Assembly: GCA_910574285.1 (NCBI GenBank)
Contig: CAJTAL010000021.1
Coordinates: 1-64,000, forward strand
DNA from: Lachnospiraceae bacterium
Lineage (GTDB): Bacteria; Bacillota; Clostridia; Lachnospirales; Lachnospiraceae
Direction of reading: 5' to 3'
DNA length: 64,000 nt
Position 1 is the stretch's first letter, and each line of letters begins with the position of its first letter. Of this stretch, positions 7,866 through 16,971 are shown piece after piece. The notes below the pieces were generated by a model. It was not told the DNA's origin, did no database searches, and saw nothing but the letters and a program-made list of their open reading frames with translations. The position numbers were made by a program, and so were the translations under genes.

Positions 7866-8162
7866 ATGAGTAAGAAGATCCGGACGGAAGCAGTAGACTA
7901 TCTGTTTCGCGCGATATTGAGCCTGAGAGATAAAGAGGAGTGTTATACTTTTTTTGAAGATATCTGTACGATAAATGAATTACTTTCCTTATCCCAGAGA
8001 TTTGAAGTGGCAAAGATGCTAAGGGAGCGTAAGACATATCTTGAGATTGCGGAGAAGACCGGGGCTTCTACGGCGACCATCAGCCGGGTAAACCGTTCTT
8101 TGAATTATGGTAATGACGGATATGATATGGTGTTTGATAGAATCGGTCAGGAAGAGAAATGA
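7866..8162 (+). CDS. YerC/YecD family TrpR-related DNA-binding protein
   Basis: The start at 7866 (MSKKIRTEAVD) follows GAAGGAGAT by seven bases; an upstream in-frame TTG-type start lacks a site. At 98 residues it matches the YerC/YecD family, relatives of the Trp repressor. An N-terminal helical dimer part (DYLFRAILSLRDKEECYTFF) precedes the helix-turn-helix LSQRFEVAKMLRERKTYLEIAEKTGASTATISRV (broken here for length at RERK/TYLE). Family members are small regulators of unknown ligand. It is a single-gene unit. Confidence 0.88.
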   Translation: MSKKIRTEAVDYLFRAILSLRDKEECYTFFEDICTINELLSLSQRFEVAKMLRERKTYLEIAEKTGASTATISRVNRSLNYGNDGYDMVFDRIGQEEK

Positions 8163-8188
8163 CCGCGGACTATGCATTATATATAGGG

Positions 8189-8238
8189 TTTCATATATAA
8201 GATATCATACTATAAGATTTCATATATAAGATATCATA
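8189..8238. repeat. Two 21-bp direct repeats, AT-rich
   Basis: TTTCATATATAAGATATCATA occurs at 8189-8209 and 8218-8238 (period 29). It lies between convergent genes, is internally near-palindromic (GATATC), and has no evident function. Confidence 0.65.
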
Positions 8239-8257
8239 TATACTGTAAATATACTGC

Positions 8258-8300
8258 AAAAAGAAGAAATAAGACCAAACGGCCTTATTTCTTCTTTTTA
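8258..8300. terminator. Bidirectional terminator between convergent genes
   Basis: A 16-bp stem (8258-8273 with 8284-8299) with A-run on the left and T-run on the right can act on both strands. It overlaps the stop of the DUF1836 gene and lies about 100 bases after the YerC gene. Confidence 0.75.
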
Positions 8301-8896
8301 CCGCATCCTTCTTCGGGAACCTGGTCCAATAGTTTTTCAATAATCTGCTTTTTGATATACACATCAAAACTCAGGCTGCAGATGAAAGAGAAAAGTTGAA
8401 GATAGTCCCGTTCTTCCGCCGGGACGCCGGGAAAGCAGTCCATCGCATGGCGATAAGACCTAGCGACATCTTTCTGGAGAGCGTCTATCCGGGATTTCTC
8501 CAGCTTGCAGATCTCCTCATAGATGGTCGTTATATTAAAATCTTTCCCGCTGTTAAAATATTTCTCCGTGACAGGATTCAGCATGGTTTCAATGTCTTTG
8601 ATGGAAAGGATATTCTTAAAATAATAGATGAATATCATAACCAGAAGGTGTTCTTTGGAATATTTTTTCTTTATCGGGGGCGGAAGCAGGTTATTCTTGG
8701 CATAGTTATTGATCATAGTTTTTGTCAGTACTTTGTCATCTTCATGCCGCTTGGTGGAGCATAACTGTTCCTCCATGAAGGTGGTTACCTGATCCATATA
8801 CAGATCAATATTCGGAATATCTTCAGGTCTTACATAATCAATCTGAGAGATGTAGCTCAGAATACTGTTTAACATATCTTTTGTGTCAATCGTCAT
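8285..8896 (-). CDS. DUF1836 domain protein
   Basis: A 203-residue soluble protein of the DUF1836 family. The N-terminal part contains the MerR/HTH-like stretch LTKTMINNYAKNNLLPPPIKK that defines the family, and the rest is helical (SIKDIETMLNPVTEKYF). GAGGTG precedes the ATG. Members are found in Firmicutes and are thought to be regulators because of the winged-helix-like start; the target is unknown. It ends in a Lys-rich GCGKKKK tail. It is convergent with the YerC gene and has no operon partner. Confidence 0.85.
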   Translation of the reverse strand: MTIDTKDMLNSILSYISQIDYVRPEDIPNIDLYMDQVTTFMEEQLCSTKRHEDDKVLTKTMINNYAKNNLLPPPIKKKYSKEHLLVMIFIYYFKNILSIKDIETMLNPVTEKYFNSGKDFNITTIYEEICKLEKSRIDALQKDVARSYRHAMDCFPGVPAEERDYLQLFSFICSLSFDVYIKKQIIEKLLDQVPEEGCGKKKK

Positions 8897-9128
8897 ATTA
8901 TCACCTCAATGCAATCATTATATAGTTTTTAAAACTATATGACAAGGATTTTTTGAAATAAAATACGATCGGAATAATATAAAAAAGAAATAAAAAGAAA
9001 TCAGGAAGAAATCACAAATTCCATGAAGACAAAAGACATATTTTATGATATAACAGGTATACACGCATTTTTAGAAAACTCCCGCAATTTTTTTCATTCC
9101 GGGAGAGCTGCTGACTAGGAGGGAAAGA

Positions 9129-10505
9129 ATGAATGCACTGAAGAAATTATTTGCCCCGGTAGATATGACCGTGGGAAAACCCTGGGAGGATATTCTTCTG
9201 TTCACCGTACCGATGCTGATCGGAAATATCGCCCAACAGTTATACAATACGGTGGACAGTGTAGTAGTAGGGAATTATGTGGGAGATAATGCCCTGGCTG
9301 CCGTTGGAAGCGCCGGACCGATATTGAATCTGCTGATCGTTCTTTTTATCGGGATCAGTGTGGGAGCCAGTATTATGGTGTCCCAGTATTTCGGCGCGCG
9401 CAAGAGAGAGGATCTGTCTATTGCGATTGCTAACAGCATCGTGCTGACGGCTGTCTCTTCGGTTATTATTATGGTGATGGCTACGGTGGTTGCGAGACCG
9501 CTTCTGGTCCTTTTGAAGACGCCGGACAGTATCCTTGACTGGTGCACTTCGTATCTTCACATTCTGTTTCTGGGAGTGTCAGGGCTTGCATTTTACAACA
9601 TTCTCAGCGGGATCTTAAGGGGACTTGGAGATTCGGTTTCAGCGCTTCTGTATCTGATCGTGTCAAGTGTGCTGAATATTATCCTGGATCTGATATTCGT
9701 GATACGCTTTGGCATGGGAGTCAGCGGCGTAGCGCTGGCGACTGTGATCGCACAGGCGATTTCAGCGGTATTGTGTCTTCTGAAACTGATGCGGATGAAG
9801 GATTTGTTTGATTTTAAAAAGTCCTACTTCAGGCTGACCAACCGGCATGGGATGAATATCATCAGGCTTGGCGTCCCGTCCGGTGTAACCCAGGCGATCA
9901 TGTCCATGGCGATGCTGGTGGTACAGTCGCTGACTAACAGTTTTGGAGAACAGTTCATTGCTTCTAATGTTATTGTGATGCGGGTGGATGGATTTGCCAT
10001 GCTGCCGAATTTTTCCTTCGGAACGGCTATGACCACTTATGCGGGACAGAATGTGGGTGCAAGGGCCTACGACCGCGTGTCGCAAGGCGCGAAGCAGGGA
10101 ACATGGATGGCTGTTGGTTTCTCGGCGGCGATTACGGCGGCAATCCTGGTATTGGGAAGGCATCTGATGGCAATCTTTACAAATACGGCAGATTTGGTGA
10201 CGCTAAGCATGAATATGATGCGGATATTGGCAGTGGGCTATATTGCGATGGCAGTCATTCAGAGCCTGTCCGGCGTAATGCGCGGCGCAGGCGATACCGT
10301 AACGCCTATGTGGATATCAATCGTAATGACGATCTTCCTTCGTGTACCCATCGCTTATGGTCTGGTCTATCTGACGAAGAGCGAGCAGTTCCCGGGAGGG
10401 CGAAAAGAGAGTATCTACATATCACTTCTGGTTTCCTGGGTATTGGGGGCGATCATCACGGGCTTTTTCTACAGAAGAGGAAAATGGAGAGGGAAAGCGA
10501 TATGA
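9129..10505 (+). CDS. MATE-family multidrug/metabolite exporter
   Basis: A 458-residue membrane protein with about 12 transmembrane helices in two similar halves. It carries the MATE hallmarks MLIGNIAQQLYNTVDSVVVGNYVG near the start (given here as ILIG..YNTVDSVVVG) and the repeated half MAMLVVQSLTNSFG. CTAGGAGGGAAAG precedes the ATG. MATE proteins export cationic drugs or metabolites in exchange for Na+ or H+. It lies convergent to a two-component system whose kinase ends 150 bases downstream, which may or may not control it. There is a 230-base leader region without a gene. Confidence 0.92.
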   Translation: MNALKKLFAPVDMTVGKPWEDILLFTVPMLIGNIAQQLYNTVDSVVVGNYVGDNALAAVGSAGPILNLLIVLFIGISVGASIMVSQYFGARKREDLSIAIANSIVLTAVSSVIIMVMATVVARPLLVLLKTPDSILDWCTSYLHILFLGVSGLAFYNILSGILRGLGDSVSALLYLIVSSVLNIILDLIFVIRFGMGVSGVALATVIAQAISAVLCLLKLMRMKDLFDFKKSYFRLTNRHGMNIIRLGVPSGVTQAIMSMAMLVVQSLTNSFGEQFIASNVIVMRVDGFAMLPNFSFGTAMTTYAGQNVGARAYDRVSQGAKQGTWMAVGFSAAITAAILVLGRHLMAIFTNTADLVTLSMNMMRILAVGYIAMAVIQSLSGVMRGAGDTVTPMWISIVMTIFLRVPIAYGLVYLTKSEQFPGGRKESIYISLLVSWVLGAIITGFFYRRGKWRGKAI

Positions 10506-10579
10506 TTTCCATAGAGACTGTCTGAAAGCTCATTTTCCCGATCTGTATGCCCCGATTTACAGCAAGGATCTCTTATTCC

Positions 10580-10631
10580 CGCGGCAGTCGCCAAGAGTGC
10601 ATGTTTGCATGCACTCTTGGCGACTGCCGCG
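10580..10631. terminator. Perfect 24-bp palindromic hairpin between convergent genes
   Basis: Arms 10580-10603 and 10608-10631 are perfectly complementary around the 4-base loop TTTG. It sits between the MATE stop and the histidine kinase stop. It is far longer than usual and lacks a clear T run, so it may be a termination/RNA-stability hairpin or a palindromic repeat element. Confidence 0.7.
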
Positions 10632-10657
10632 AGGTCTTTGACGTTGGAGCGGACGGA

Positions 10658-12007
10658 CTATTGCAGTGGAAACCGAAGCTCGACTTCAAATTGTTCTTCT
10701 ATTTGATGCACATACATCCTGCTCTCCAACAGACGCATCATCTTGTCAACGTTTTTCAGGCCGATATTATTGCTGTCTATATGAGAATTTTCACTTTTTA
10801 TGGTATTTGTAATATAAATAATATATTCTGTTTCCTGCATTTGCCCGGCTGTCACAACCGGCATTTTCTTATCACCATATTTTAAAATATTAGAAAAAAG
10901 GTTGCTGAAGATACGCTTTAGCATAGACCTGTCGCTTTGCAGTACGCCGGAATCATCGGAAAGCTGTATGTCTGCAGTAAATCCTGCAAGTTTGATAAAA
11001 TCACAGTTTTCCTTCAGGCATTGACGGATGAAATCTGTAGAGAGCCAGGTGATGTTCGGGGTTTCCTGTTCTTCTGATACCAGCGCGTATTCGAACATAC
11101 GATCTGTCAGTTCTTTGATGTCTTTTGCTTTTTTCAGGCAGCGGTCCAGATAGATATCCTGTGCCTGGGGATTGCGTTTTAACTTAAGGGCTTCCAGATA
11201 TCCTGTCAGGATGGTAAGGGGAGTCCGGAGATCATGGGAGAGGGCAGTGATCAGATCCTGATTTGCCTTGTGGCTTTCCTGCTCTTTGCGGATCGTATCA
11301 GACAAAGACTCTCTTAAGTGGTCTAATTCCTGCGCGAGAATACCGATCTCATTGCCGCCATAATCAGGGAATGTATGTGTCAGGTCGCCGGTTGACATAG
11401 TGAGGATCTCATCCTTCAGGATAAGGATCTGCCTCATCTTGCGGTTCAGAAAGATGAGAATGATAGCGAGGAAGAGGAAGACCGACAGGATGAGACATAC
11501 AACCATGTATGGATATATGTACAGGACTCTCTTGTAATTATACACCATGACAGTGGCGATTCCGTTTGCGAATTGTAGCGGGAACTCATAGAAAAATTCC
11601 CCTTCGCCCGCAGTGAGGCGGTATCCCAGATTAAAAAAAGTGCTGAAGGTTTCATTCTCCATAATTGACGGGAGCTTTCCCGCGCGGTATAATCCGTCTT
11701 CCAGCCCATAGATATAGATGGCGGTATATTCATCGGCAAGATTAAGGAAAGGCTGTATGGCTCTGACGGCTTCTGTGTCTTCTTCTGATTCCGGTATATT
11801 ATATCTCAGGGCCTCTTCCACAAGAGTATCCTGAAAATTCTGGTCATCCATCTGCGTGTAGAAAAAATCCATCTGTGTGGCGAATTCAAAGAGTTTCCAT
11901 TTGTACGTCCACAACAGTTCAAAGAAAACGTAGGTAATGACGAGAGTACACAAGATTATGATTGCAGACTGTGTACGTATCTTTAAGTTATTAAATCGTC
12001 TAATCAC
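10658..12007 (-). CDS. Sensor histidine kinase (HAMP, HisKA, HATPase)
   Basis: A 449-residue membrane sensor. Transmembrane helices lie near residues 13-35 and 165-187 and flank an extracytoplasmic sensor of about 130 residues. Next come a HAMP linker and the phospho-acceptor helix ALSHDLRTPLTIL with His258. The ATP-binding domain follows, with N box RIFSNLFSNILKYG and a somewhat weak G box NNIGLKNV. The gene overlaps the end of the regulator gene by 8 bases, forming one operon. It passes phosphate to the OmpR-type regulator upstream. The stimulus is unknown. Confidence 0.92.
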   Translation of the reverse strand: MIRRFNNLKIRTQSAIIILCTLVITYVFFELLWTYKWKLFEFATQMDFFYTQMDDQNFQDTLVEEALRYNIPESEEDTEAVRAIQPFLNLADEYTAIYIYGLEDGLYRAGKLPSIMENETFSTFFNLGYRLTAGEGEFFYEFPLQFANGIATVMVYNYKRVLYIYPYMVVCLILSVFLFLAIILIFLNRKMRQILILKDEILTMSTGDLTHTFPDYGGNEIGILAQELDHLRESLSDTIRKEQESHKANQDLITALSHDLRTPLTILTGYLEALKLKRNPQAQDIYLDRCLKKAKDIKELTDRMFEYALVSEEQETPNITWLSTDFIRQCLKENCDFIKLAGFTADIQLSDDSGVLQSDRSMLKRIFSNLFSNILKYGDKKMPVVTAGQMQETEYIIYITNTIKSENSHIDSNNIGLKNVDKMMRLLESRMYVHQIEEQFEVELRFPLQ

Positions 12008-12728
12008 ATCGGTACCCCTTTCCCCAGATTGTCTTAATCAGTGTCGGATTCTTCGGATCTTTCTCGATCTTGCGTCTCAGGTTGCGGATGTGAACCATGA
12101 CCGTGTTGTTGGCCCCATAATAGTAAGGCTCGTTCCACACAGATTCATAGAGATGCTGCGCGGAAAAGACCTGGTGACGGTGCTTTACCAGGAGAACCAG
12201 CATAGAATATTCGATGTCCGTCAATACGAGAGGCACATCGCCGGAAGTTACTTCTTCTTTGAATTCATCAATCTTAAGATGATGGAAGATCAGGGGTTCT
12301 TTCTGTGATACGCCGCCTGGAGCAGGTGTGCTGAGATCGGACGAATCTTTACCCTGATAGACCTGATAGCGGCGGATCAAAGCCTTGGCCCGGCTGATGA
12401 GCTCATTATAGGAAAATGGTTTTGCCAGATAATCGTCGCCTCCGCTTGAGAAGCCAAGGGTCTTGTCGCTGTCTTTCGTGCGCGCGCTTAAGAACAGGAC
12501 AGGGGCGTTGCTGTTTTTGCGGATTTCAACGCAGGTCTGATAGCCGTTAAGTCCCGGCATCATGATATCGAGAATGATCAGATCGAAGGTGAATTTTCTG
12601 GTCAGTTCAAGAGCAGTTTGGCCGTTTTTGGCTTCTTTTATATCAAAACCTTCTCCTTCCAGCAGGATGTGAATGATTTCCCGGATCTCCGGATTATCGT
12701 CTACGATTAAAATGCGTGCTGTTTCCAT
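12000..12728 (-). CDS. OmpR-family response regulator
   Basis: A 242-residue two-domain regulator. The receiver has the acidic pair DD at 10-11, the phospho-acceptor Asp54 in LIILDIMMPG, and DDYLAKPF carrying the conserved lysine. The C-terminal winged helix of the OmpR/PhoB type contains VMVHIRNLRRKIE and ends KTIWGKGYRCD. A 35-residue linker lies between. It forms an operon with the kinase downstream. Three TTAAGA boxes lie about 75-115 bases before the ATG and could be its own binding sites. Confidence 0.93.
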   Translation of the reverse strand: METARILIVDDNPEIREIIHILLEGEGFDIKEAKNGQTALELTRKFTFDLIILDIMMPGLNGYQTCVEIRKNSNAPVLFLSARTKDSDKTLGFSSGGDDYLAKPFSYNELISRAKALIRRYQVYQGKDSSDLSTPAPGGVSQKEPLIFHHLKIDEFKEEVTSGDVPLVLTDIEYSMLVLLVKHRHQVFSAQHLYESVWNEPYYYGANNTVMVHIRNLRRKIEKDPKNPTLIKTIWGKGYRCD

Positions 12729-12802
12729 ATTTGTAAGAACTCCTGTGTCGTGATTTTCTTATTTTTTAGTATAGCAGTTTTTATGAAAGTATTTAGAAGT
12801 TC

Positions 12803-12842
12803 TTAAGAATTTTTAAGATTTATTTTTTGCTGTTTCTTAAGA
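12803..12842. promoter_or_regulatory. TTAAGA boxes between the two-component operon and the GT2 gene
   Basis: TTAAGA occurs at 12803, 12813 and 12837. The first pair is 10 bases apart, matching the direct-repeat sites bound by OmpR-family regulators. The region is divergent, so the boxes could serve the regulator gene, the glycosyltransferase gene, or both. This is inference. Confidence 0.35.
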
Positions 12843-12978
12843 AATACCGAGTAAAGTATGTCGAGAAAGGGGAAAATATAGAAACATCCTCTATTTGGCT
12901 GCACTCTGCAGGGGTGCTGCCTGGAGCAGAGCATGACAGAGTCTGCAGGAACACGATACGAGCTGGGAGGTATACAAG

Positions 12979-13944
12979 ATGAGCAAAATAAGTATTGTCA
13001 TTCCATGTTTTAATGAAGAAGAGGCTTTGCCGGTATATTACCGGGAGATGAGACACGTGATGGAAGAGATGTCAGAGGAAGAATTTGAGCTGCTTTTTGT
13101 GGATGACGGTTCTTCAGATAGAACCCTTCCTATATTGAAAGAAATGAATGAGACAGACGCGAGATGCCGCTACCTGTCTTTTTCCAGGAATTTCGGGAAA
13201 GAGGCGGCGATCTATGCAGGTCTTAAGAATGCCGAAGGAGATTACGTGGCGACAATGGATGTAGATATGCAGGATCCGCCGGGGCTTCTGCCGGAGATGT
13301 ACAGGATACTTAAAGATGAGGATTATGACAGTGTGGCAACCAGGCGTTCCACGCGGGCAGGAGAGCCAAGGTTCCGTTCCTTCTTGTCGGAGAGTTTCTA
13401 TAAGTTCATCAATCGCATTTCTAAGACGAAGATAGTAAACGGCGCCAGGGATTACCGGCTGATGAAACGGAAGATGGTGGACGCTGTGCTTGAGATGAGT
13501 GAATACAACCGTTTCTCTAAAGGAATCTTCGAGTGGGTGGGATTTCGGACAAAATGGCTGGAGTTCCAGAATGTGGGACGCTGTGCGGGACAGACGAAAT
13601 GGTCGGTCAGGAAATTATTCGCCTATTCACTGGAAGGTATTACGGGATTCTCGGTTGCTCCCTTATCGCTGGCTTCGATTGTGGGAGTGTGTTTTTGCGG
13701 ATTGTCATTTCTTATGATTCTTATCATCATCGTACGTACACTGATCTGGGGAGATCCGGTATCCGGATGGCCGTCATTGGTGTGTATCATATTCATGGTG
13801 AGCGGAATTCAATTATTCTGCACCGGGATCGTGGGAGAATATCTGTCTAAGACTTACTTGGAGACGAAGCGCAGACCGATCTTTATTCTGAAGGATTCCA
13901 GTGAAGAGAGGAAGGGAGACAGGCATGAGGCGGCTTCGGTGTAA
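12979..13944 (+). CDS. GT2 glycosyltransferase, DPM1/GtrB-like, membrane bound
   Basis: A 321-residue enzyme. The N-terminal GT-A domain has SIVIPCFNEEEALPVYY, the nucleotide-sugar motif DDGSSDRT, and the catalytic/metal segment DVDMQDPP. Two transmembrane helices (about residues 232-255 and 268-290) close the protein, as in polyisoprenyl-phosphate sugar transferases of the GtrB/CsbB type. Such enzymes move glucose or another sugar onto undecaprenyl phosphate for flipping and surface modification. The next gene (YfhO type) overlaps its end, and the CsbB-YfhO pair is a known arrangement for decorating wall polymers. Confidence 0.9.
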   Translation: MSKISIVIPCFNEEEALPVYYREMRHVMEEMSEEEFELLFVDDGSSDRTLPILKEMNETDARCRYLSFSRNFGKEAAIYAGLKNAEGDYVATMDVDMQDPPGLLPEMYRILKDEDYDSVATRRSTRAGEPRFRSFLSESFYKFINRISKTKIVNGARDYRLMKRKMVDAVLEMSEYNRFSKGIFEWVGFRTKWLEFQNVGRCAGQTKWSVRKLFAYSLEGITGFSVAPLSLASIVGVCFCGLSFLMILIIIVRTLIWGDPVSGWPSLVCIIFMVSGIQLFCTGIVGEYLSKTYLETKRRPIFILKDSSEERKGDRHEAASV

Positions 13945-16702
13945 AGCAGTATATGGATACGGATTCTTAGTCTTACTTACTCTGGTATTCTGCTATTTGT
14001 TCTGCCTGCGCTATGGTGTCTTTGGTGCAAAGGTGGACTGGATCAGCCAGCACAGTGTTCTGCCGGATTATTTTCGGCAGCAGTTTTATGACACAGGCGA
14101 ATTATTTCCTGAATTTGCAGCTAATATCGGCGGAGGACAGAATATCTATCATTTTGCATATTATGGTTTGTATAATCCGGTTCTGTTAATCTCTTATCTG
14201 CTTCCTTTTGTGAAAATGTCAGATTATATGATGGCAGTTCAGATGATAAGCCTGCTTGTGTCGGTGATGCTGATGTATGCATGGCTCGGGAAGAGCGGAT
14301 TTACGGAAAAGATTCGTATTGGTGTGACGGTTATATTTTTGTTGTCCGGGCCGATGATTTTTCATTCCTATAATCAGATCATGTTTGTAAATTATATGCC
14401 CTTTCTTCTGATGGGGCTGATGGGAATTGACAGATATTTTCCCAAAGAGGATGGAAAACGGCAGAGAAAGAATAGCAAAAGGCGGGGCGGGATGCTGACA
14501 GTCAGTATCTTCCTTATGATTATGACCAGTTTTTACTTCAGTATCGGCGGGATGCTGGTACTGGTGTTATATGGAGTCAGCCGTTATCTTATGGTCTGTG
14601 AAAGCAGGGATAAGAAGATTACGTTCGGGGCATTCCTGGCGGAAGGGATAAGATTCGCTGCTTCCTTTGTAACGGCAGTTTTGATGAGCGGGATTCTGCT
14701 GGCGCCGACTGTGTGCGCCCTGGCGGGAGGAGAAGGAAGGGATACTTTGCACATAAGTATCGGAGAACTTTTGATCCCGGGGATATCAGCGTCAAGATTC
14801 TGTTATTCTGTCTATGGAATCGGGCTGACCACGCTTGCCCTGACGGCTCTGATCGCTATGTTATTCGGAAATAAACTGCATGAAAGAATGCTTGCCATCA
14901 GTGTCATGGCTGTATTGACGGTTCCGTTATTTGCTTATCTGCTGAACGGCGGTCTTTATGTGCGGGACAAAGTGATGATTCCGTTTCTGCCTCTTCTGTG
15001 TTATATTCTGGCATATTATCTGGAACATCTCACGGAAGACAACCGGGAGATCGCAGGAGTTGGCGGTAAAGCAGTCAGCTCGGGGATGTTGGGAGTGCTT
15101 CCTTATATAATAACAGTTGCCCTGCTCTTTGTGTGCCGGAAACAGGGAGAAGCAGGAAGATATTGGAAATTAATTATAGGGGATGCTTTCGTCATGCTGG
15201 GATATTATGTGAGTTATATTGCAGTAATTCATATGAAGTTAAGGAGAAACAGATCAGCCGGCGAAGGGATCGAAAAGACGGATAAACGAAAAAAGAATTC
15301 ATGGATTATTCTGGTTCCAGCGATAGGAATGCTGTTGTTATTCGGATATACATGCTGTATTCAGGAAGACAGACCTGTAAAGAGGGGATTCTATGAGAAG
15401 GTGACAGATCCGGATATCAGGAAACTGATTGCAGAGACGGTACGGGAAGAAGAGGGATTCTGCCGAATGGAACAATTGGGGGATGAGGAAGAGAATGCGG
15501 CGAATCTGAATCGAGTCTGGGATATGGATCAATATGTGTCATCTGTCTATTCATCTTCTTATAATGAAGGATACAGGGAGTTTCGTGAGAAGACATTCGG
15601 TCTGGAAGAACCGTTCCGGAATTTCCTAATGCATCCGGCAGTACATAATCCGGTGTATCAGAGGTTTATGAGTGTAAAGTACGTGGTATCAGAGGAAGAA
15701 GTACCTGGATATGAATTGATCGGAAGTAAAGGAAGATGGAATATCTATCAAAATGAACTGGCGGCTCCGGTCGCATATGCGACAGACAAGGTGATCACAG
15801 AGAGAGAGTATGAAGAACTGGCATTCCCTTATAATCAATTGGCTTTGCTTGAATATGCAGTGGCGGATGACGGGAAGAAGGATGAAAATGCAGTGACGGA
15901 TGACGGGAAGAAGGATGAGAATGCAGTGGCGGATGACGGGAGGAAGGAAGAAGGTTTCAGGTATCGGAACAGCAGAGATATGCCTGCCGCAGAACAGTTG
16001 GACGTAGAATTGCCGGAGATGATCAAGACGGAGAAGAATAGAAAGGAAGAGATAGAGCTGCCGGTATCGGCAAAAGAAGGTGAAGTTCTGTTTTTAAGAT
16101 TCAGGGTCGAGAATCCAAAGCCTGGGAAGGATGTGGCTGTCTGGGTAGAAGGAATACGCAACAAACTGACGGCGGAGAATCATTTCTATTATAATGGAAA
16201 TACAGAATTCACTTATGCGGCGCCATTAGAAAAAGGGCAGGAATCCGTAAGAATTATTTTCGGAAAGGGAAGATATAAGATTGCAGATGTCGAAGCCTTT
16301 ACAGCGGTTCTTCCAGACAACAGAGAAGACAGCAAGGATGAAGAAGATGAAAAAGAAGCGGATATGGAAGATCGGTTGTATCAGTCCGAACTTAAGCTTA
16401 TACGGGAGCAAACAAAAGGAAACTGCATTGCAGGAACCATTGATGTGAAAAGGCGGGGATATTTCATTACGACAATTCCTTATGATGAGAATTTTGAGAT
16501 TCAGGTGGACGGAAAAAGCGTGGAAGGAGAGAAGGTAAATACGGCGTTCCTTGGGTTCAGAACAGACGCCGGGGAACATGAAGTAAGGATTGTATATCAT
16601 GCCCCCGGTGTGAAAGCCGGGAAGATTATATCTGCTGTGGGAATCTTACTGTTTTTATTCTCGTGTTATTGTATAAGACTGGATTCAAAAACTGGTGATT
16701 AA
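13925..16702 (+). CDS. YfhO-family membrane glycosyltransferase-like protein
   Basis: The start at 13925 is chosen for the upstream GGGAG; it overlaps the glycosyltransferase stop by 20 bases. The 925-residue protein has about a dozen transmembrane helices in its first 470 residues. A large extracytoplasmic C-terminal part follows, and one final helix sits near 898-915, the usual YfhO plan. Early motifs DWISQHSVLPDYFRQQF and GGGQNIYHFAYYGLYNP are characteristic. YfhO proteins are thought to transfer the sugar that the partner GT2 enzyme loads on undecaprenyl phosphate. A 33-bp tandem repeat encodes a charged insert near residues 645-677. Confidence 0.9.
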   Translation: MRRLRCKAVYGYGFLVLLTLVFCYLFCLRYGVFGAKVDWISQHSVLPDYFRQQFYDTGELFPEFAANIGGGQNIYHFAYYGLYNPVLLISYLLPFVKMSDYMMAVQMISLLVSVMLMYAWLGKSGFTEKIRIGVTVIFLLSGPMIFHSYNQIMFVNYMPFLLMGLMGIDRYFPKEDGKRQRKNSKRRGGMLTVSIFLMIMTSFYFSIGGMLVLVLYGVSRYLMVCESRDKKITFGAFLAEGIRFAASFVTAVLMSGILLAPTVCALAGGEGRDTLHISIGELLIPGISASRFCYSVYGIGLTTLALTALIAMLFGNKLHERMLAISVMAVLTVPLFAYLLNGGLYVRDKVMIPFLPLLCYILAYYLEHLTEDNREIAGVGGKAVSSGMLGVLPYIITVALLFVCRKQGEAGRYWKLIIGDAFVMLGYYVSYIAVIHMKLRRNRSAGEGIEKTDKRKKNSWIILVPAIGMLLLFGYTCCIQEDRPVKRGFYEKVTDPDIRKLIAETVREEEGFCRMEQLGDEEENAANLNRVWDMDQYVSSVYSSSYNEGYREFREKTFGLEEPFRNFLMHPAVHNPVYQRFMSVKYVVSEEEVPGYELIGSKGRWNIYQNELAAPVAYATDKVITEREYEELAFPYNQLALLEYAVADDGKKDENAVTDDGKKDENAVADDGRKEEGFRYRNSRDMPAAEQLDVELPEMIKTEKNRKEEIELPVSAKEGEVLFLRFRVENPKPGKDVAVWVEGIRNKLTAENHFYYNGNTEFTYAAPLEKGQESVRIIFGKGRYKIADVEAFTAVLPDNREDSKDEEDEKEADMEDRLYQSELKLIREQTKGNCIAGTIDVKRRGYFITTIPYDENFEIQVDGKSVEGEKVNTAFLGFRTDAGEHEVRIVYHAPGVKAGKIISAVGILLFLFSCYCIRLDSKTGD
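15857..15955 (+). repeat. 33-bp tandem repeat inside the YfhO gene, about three copies
   Basis: Copies start at 15857, 15890 and 15923. The 11-residue unit is AVADDGKKDEN. The first two are nearly identical; the third diverges at its end. The length keeps the frame, so copy-number change would only lengthen a charged external loop. Confidence 0.85.
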
Positions 16703-16744
16703 AAAAACAGTTTATTCATTACGCATAAGATGCTATAATGTCCC

Positions 16745-16870
16745 TTAACTCACGATCATAATAGCGGCGCCAAGGATGACAAGGACGACGCCGGTGGCGC
16801 GGTTCAGTACAATGGCGCTTGCTTTGTTAGCGAACAGAGCGGCAATTCTTGCCCACAGAAGGGTGGAGAA
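16745..16870 (-). pseudogene. TauE/SafE permease, 3' fragment (last 41 codons)
   Basis: This encodes the typical end of a TauE/SafE sulfite-exporter-like permease: FSTLLWARIAALFANK, then NRATGVVLVILGAAIMIVS and stop at 16745. It has no start of its own; the frame merely runs on into mobile-element DNA up to 16972. The missing 5' part lies at 27213-27848 on the same strand. Joining the two at the shared 8-bp core gives an uninterrupted frame of 253 residues, the normal family length. Confidence 0.9.
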
Positions 16871-16878
16871 TATACAGA
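16871..16878 (+). repeat. Left attachment core TATACAGA
   Basis: Identical to 27213-27220. On the permease strand it reads TCTGTATA and covers the Cys-Ile codons TGT ATA in the same frame on both sides. It is the inferred crossover site of the serine recombinase. Confidence 0.85.
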
Positions 16879-16971
16879 TGTATAAATCTGTTTGAGAACA
16901 TAAACTATAGGTTATAACGAAATAGACACATACATATCCTAAGTTTTTAGGAATAGTATGTGTCTGTTTCA

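Noticed and set aside
8189-8238. AT-rich repeats as an iteron-type replication origin
   Set aside because: Only two copies, between ordinary convergent genes, with no replication gene nearby.
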